Translations under genes and position numbers: made by a program
Notes under the pieces: generated by a model
Seen by the model: the letters and a program-made list of their open reading frames with translations, nothing else
Databases searched by the model: none
What the model was told of the DNA's origin: nothing
Source: Anaeramoeba flamelloides
Taxonomy: Eukaryota > Metamonada > Anaeramoebidae
Length of the DNA: 64,000 nucleotides
Reading direction: 5' to 3'
NCBI GenBank assembly: GCA_027625915.1
Contig: JANTQA010000076.1
Coordinates: forward strand, 2,418,001 to 2,482,000
Part shown: in pieces, positions 60,661 through 64,000 of the stretch
Position numbering within the stretch: position 1 is the stretch's first letter
Layout of the letters: each line of letters opens with the position of its first letter

Positions 60661-61762
60661 GTTTGAAATTTGTTTTTTTATTTATTATGATTTGTGCTAT
60701 CCTTTCGTACCACTATTTGTTTCAAAATAAATGGAACAAAATTTTCATTCAGCTTTTTCAAAAGAGAGTTTTAAAATCATGTAATTTTTCAAATTTTTAA
60801 TAACCTAAACAAGTTTAAATCATTAATTTGCTCTTTTTACAATTGGGAACTTGATGATTTTGTCAATTTTTTGGAATGTGATTATTTTTGAGGCAAGCTG
60901 AATGAAAAAATATGATCTTTTTATTATGAAATCAACAGTAGTTTGAGAGTGCCCTTTTCTCTTTTTACCTTTGACGCAAAACCAATATTTCATTTGTAGT
61001 AGTGAAAAAAATACCTAAAATGAATAAAATCCGTGGAAAAGATTTTTAATTATGAATATTAGTAAAATTGTTGTCAAATTGCAAATATTTTCAATGCAAT
61101 CCTTTTTAGAAAGAACCAAATTTTTTTAATGATCCGAGTAATAAACCTACCTAAAGTTCATTAAAGTAAAGTGTCTATAGAATACTCAAGTAATTGTTTG
61201 ATAGCCTAAGTAGAACATCTTTTTTTGAAAAAAAAAAAACGAGTTTTATAGAGGTTTGCTAATGAGTTTGGAAAATGATAATTTTTATTCTTGTTTTTTG
61301 ATTGATTGAATGGTATTTTGAACAAGGGTAATTTCATTAATCATCATTCTAATAAGTGGGTGAGTTATAATTTTAAAAAATTTGATTCTTAAAATAAGGA
61401 TTTGATTTTAAATAAAAGAAATTTCACTACATTGTCCAAATATTAATAATTAAAAAGCTTGACAGGGACTTTTTTCATGCCCATGTATTTTTTTTCACTA
61501 CGATGCTTAAAAAAGATCATTTCAAAATTTCTTTCCTCTTTACGTTAGAAAAAATTTGTTTTTTTGCCATTGTACAATACATAAACTTTGTTTCTGTTAA
61601 GGGAGTAGCCACGGTAAAGGAAAATTTTTCACTTTTTTGCAATTCTGAAAAGGATCAGAAAATAACATTTTTTACTTTGGATCTAACTCATTGATTTTTA
61701 TTATTTAAAGTACTTCATTCATTAGATTTTTGAAATTTTTTTTTTCAGGTCTCAAAGAAATT

Positions 61763-61855
61763 GCCACAATAGAATGTTGAGTTGAATTGCAAAAAATAGT
61801 GTTTTGAAAGTTGAATAACTTTTCTTTTATCCTTCTCTTAACATTCTATTGTGGC
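61763..61855. repeat. Small inverted repeat, 16 bp perfect arms
   Basis: GCCACAATAGAATGTT at 61763-61778 and its exact reverse complement at 61840-61855 enclose 61 bp. It could form a hairpin in RNA of either strand. It lies in the CK2 alpha intron. Confidence 0.8.
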
Positions 61856-62223
61856 ATTTAATTTTTTCATTTTTTTATTTTTTCATCATTTTTGAGATTT
61901 TTTTTAATCCTGACAAGATAAAGCAATTAGAAATATTTTTTTTATTAGTGGCATTTGGGATTAATGGATTTTGTTTAAAATGAACAACAACATTACAATT
62001 GAAAGAATCATAAAAGTAAACATAAATGGGACTTAAATAGCTAGAAGAATTCCAAAATTAGAATAATTAAGTCAAATTATTACTAATTAGGATTTTAAAT
62101 CATTGCGTTTAGTGGAATTGGAGAAGTGAATATGATTATATGTTATCAAAGTTTAAAACACAAAATATCCACAAATTTTATTCAAAAAATCTGAAATTAT
62201 CTTCTCCCAAAAAAAAAAAACTA

Positions 62224-62772
62224 GACCCCATTCCAAAAATTTGGACATATCAGAAAATCAAAAATAGGAAAACAAAAACTCAATTTATTATATTTTCCCA
62301 AACGTAATATAAAACCATATTTAAATAACATAGTATTAATGGTTTTTTAAGTAATCATTTTCATCCAAATATAAGAAAACAATATAAAATAAAAAATCAA
62401 AACAAGTGTGTCCAAAAAAAGGAAACGAGCTGAAATGAAAGAGTTTGAACAAAAAAATATATTGGTAGATTTGATAAAATTACACCAACAATGGTTGATC
62501 GATCAAATAATAAGATACCATGTACAGGTTGTATGTGGATTTTTCAATTTTTGAAACTCAACACTAACATTCTATCAACCATCTATAAAAAAAATTTCAG
62601 ATCTAACTAAACAGATTAAGTAACTGAAAAATTGGAAATGAAAAACAAAAAACAAAAAGACAAAAAAATGAAATAGTTTGTTGAATTAAAATTATTTTCG
62701 AATTGGATGTAAATCATGTTATTGTTATTTTTTCAACTGTTTAAAATGTGTCTAAATTAATGGAATTAAGTT
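62224..62772 (-). mobile_element. 525 bp Tc1/mariner-like element, reversed copy
   Basis: It begins CCCCATTCCAAAAATTTGGACA and ends TGTGTCTAAATTAATGGAAT. Collinear in reverse with 34541-35064, including TTGATCGATCAA near 62500. Confidence 0.7.
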
Positions 62773-62963
62773 TATTTTAATAAAAAAATAATAATAAAAA
62801 AATTATTCTATCAATATAATCTCAATTTTTTGATTGTTGAACATTACTAAAAAAAATATCAAATAATTTTTTTAAAAAAAATTTTTAGAGAATCTACGAT
62901 CACACGCCACTAAAATAAAATGTTCTTATCTCATCTATCTCAAATTTTTATCATGTCTTATGG

Positions 62964-63494
62964 TGTAGCTACTCCCTTAAAGGGTATCCAAAAAAAATCA
63001 AATTTCAAAATATCAATTAGATTTTATAATTGACCTTTGAAGAATAAATCAAAAATAAGAAGAATAATACACGTCAAAGAATAGTTGATATCTGTTAGAA
63101 GAAAATCTAACAAATCTATAAATTTTATTAAAAGTAGAAATACCAAAATTCTTCGAAATCCATTGAGAAAAATAACAATGTTCATTTTGATCTTTAATTG
63201 AAGATCCAAATAAAAATCCAATATAAATCAATATGATTTTTCTACAATCATTTCCACATGTTCAATAATATTTAAATAACATGTTTTTACTTAGTGAGTA
63301 TAAATCTTGTAATAAAAAAAATAATTGCAAAACAATTCAAAAAATAGAAAAAAAACAAAAAAGTAAAATGTGAAAAAATGATTTCAATTTTCAAATTTCC
63401 AAAATTAATTTTTTCTTCTAATATCCATTCAAAACCCTTGAAAAATTTTAATTTACATATCACAACTGGGTACGTTAGCTGTGAAATAGTCAAT
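62964..63494 (-). mobile_element. 540 bp-family inverted-repeat element, copy C
   Basis: It is the reverse-complement relative of 56612-57151 (TTGAAGATCCAAATAAAA, TTTTTTCTTCTAATATCCAT). Ends GCTACTCCCTTAAAGGGTA and CTGGGTACGTTAGCTGTGAA are eroded forms of the family termini. Confidence 0.6.
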
Positions 63495-63572
63495 ATAAAT
63501 GTGAAATGAACTTAAATTTATCGAATATTAACATGTTTTTTTTGAAATAAATAACCTTTTTTTTTTTTTTTT

Positions 63573-64000
63573 ACTTAAGGGGTTAGCGTCTACCAAGGAG
63601 AAGCCTTAGATCAAAGTACGTTGTTATTGGGTGTAAATGGCATGGGTACTACATAGTTCAAATATCTCTCAAAAAAGCCATTCGTCAAGTAGTAATATTT
63701 GTTTTTCTTATAAATTAAAAATGATCTATGTATTAGTAATAATCCTAACAATTTCAGAAAAAAATCTGCATTTCGCGATAAATTTAAAGATTGAATTATC
63801 AATATTCAGACTACAAAGTTGCAAAATATCTTTCTTAAATTTCTGGCTAAATGTAGATTAATTGCTAAAAAAATTCAATTTTTTTAAAAAACTAAATAAT
63901 TAATGAATAGATTTTTTTAAATCAATTATTTCTGAAATCATTGGAATATATTGATGTTACAATTAGCTTTATCAAAAAAGGAAACAAAACTAAAAATTCT
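63573..64000 (+). repeat. TTAAGGGG-starting dispersed repeat, copy 3 (uninterrupted, runs off window)
   Basis: It starts TTAAGGGGTTAGCGTCTACC and shares ordered blocks with 26169-27260 and 49176-50250. At 63725-63755 it shows the continuous sequence that is split by insertions in both other copies. Confidence 0.6.

Larger units (their letters stand above)
60661..64000 (+). other. First intron of CK2 alpha, incomplete (more than 3.3 kb)
   Basis: No coding exon is found to the window edge. The content is transposon-like: a 16 bp inverted pair (61763-61855), a reversed 525 bp element (62224-62772), a reversed 540 bp element (62964-63494) and the beginning of a TTAAGGGG repeat (63573 on). The sequence TTAAGGGAGTAGC at 61597 faces GCTACTCCCTTAA at 62968, so 61597-62980 may itself be one TTAA-bounded element with another nested inside. 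Confidence 0.75.

Noticed and set aside
62890-62935. Candidate CK2 alpha exon after TTTTTAG (ENLRSHATK)
   Set aside because: Phase fits and it faintly recalls NVRVASR, but the required FYHPG stretch is missing and the site lies between transposon copies.

Overview
The window is nuclear DNA from a microbial eukaryote. It is extremely A+T-rich outside genes, full of poly(A)/poly(T) runs, and its genes have GT-AG introns and read with the standard code. The gene content (a lysine-rich RhoGEF, a RasGAP, a calponin-homology protein, AMPK and CK2 subunits, an animal-type urocanase, a DNA polymerase epsilon subunit) fits a free-living amoeboid or amoeboflagellate protist. The low-complexity lysine-rich style resembles Anaeramoeba proteins. 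That placement is an inference from style, not a proof.

Seven protein genes can be supported. In order they are: a RhoGEF (minus, 2480-6460); urocanate hydratase (plus, four exons, 13863-21005); the small subunit of DNA polymerase epsilon (minus, five exons, 29253-37261); a RasGAP-fold protein (minus, 42710-44458); a small calponin-homology plus coiled-coil protein (minus, four exons, 47712-49092); the AMPK gamma subunit (minus, two exons, 54574-59449); and the start of casein kinase 2 alpha (plus, from 60120, continuing past the window). The last two are divergently transcribed, with 670 bp between their start codons.

Intron size is strikingly bimodal. Several introns are about 56-280 bp. 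Urocanase, pol epsilon and AMPK gamma each carry one intron of 3.8-5.9 kb, and CK2 alpha has one longer than 3.3 kb. These long introns, and the 3-8 kb intergenic stretches, hold many short inverted-repeat DNA elements. They include a Tc1/mariner-like family of about 525 bp in at least five copies, a family of about 540 bp ending in TCAAAGG(G/T)GCC-type repeats, several elements bounded by TTAA and starting TTAAGG, a 1.5 kb element with CCCTTAGCACCCC ends, and a 195 bp fold-back element flanked by TA. No transposase gene is visible, so all appear non-autonomous. Some are nested inside others.

There are also stretches with protein-like composition but no intact frame (about 11.9-13.2 kb, 16.1-16.5 kb, 23.3-24.9 kb and 31.6-31.8 kb). 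I read these as relics of genes or small unannotated genes. No tRNA, rRNA, CRISPR array or bacterial-style operon is seen. The functional genes are ordinary housekeeping and signalling genes. The more unusual features are the long, repeat-filled introns and the layered short transposons.
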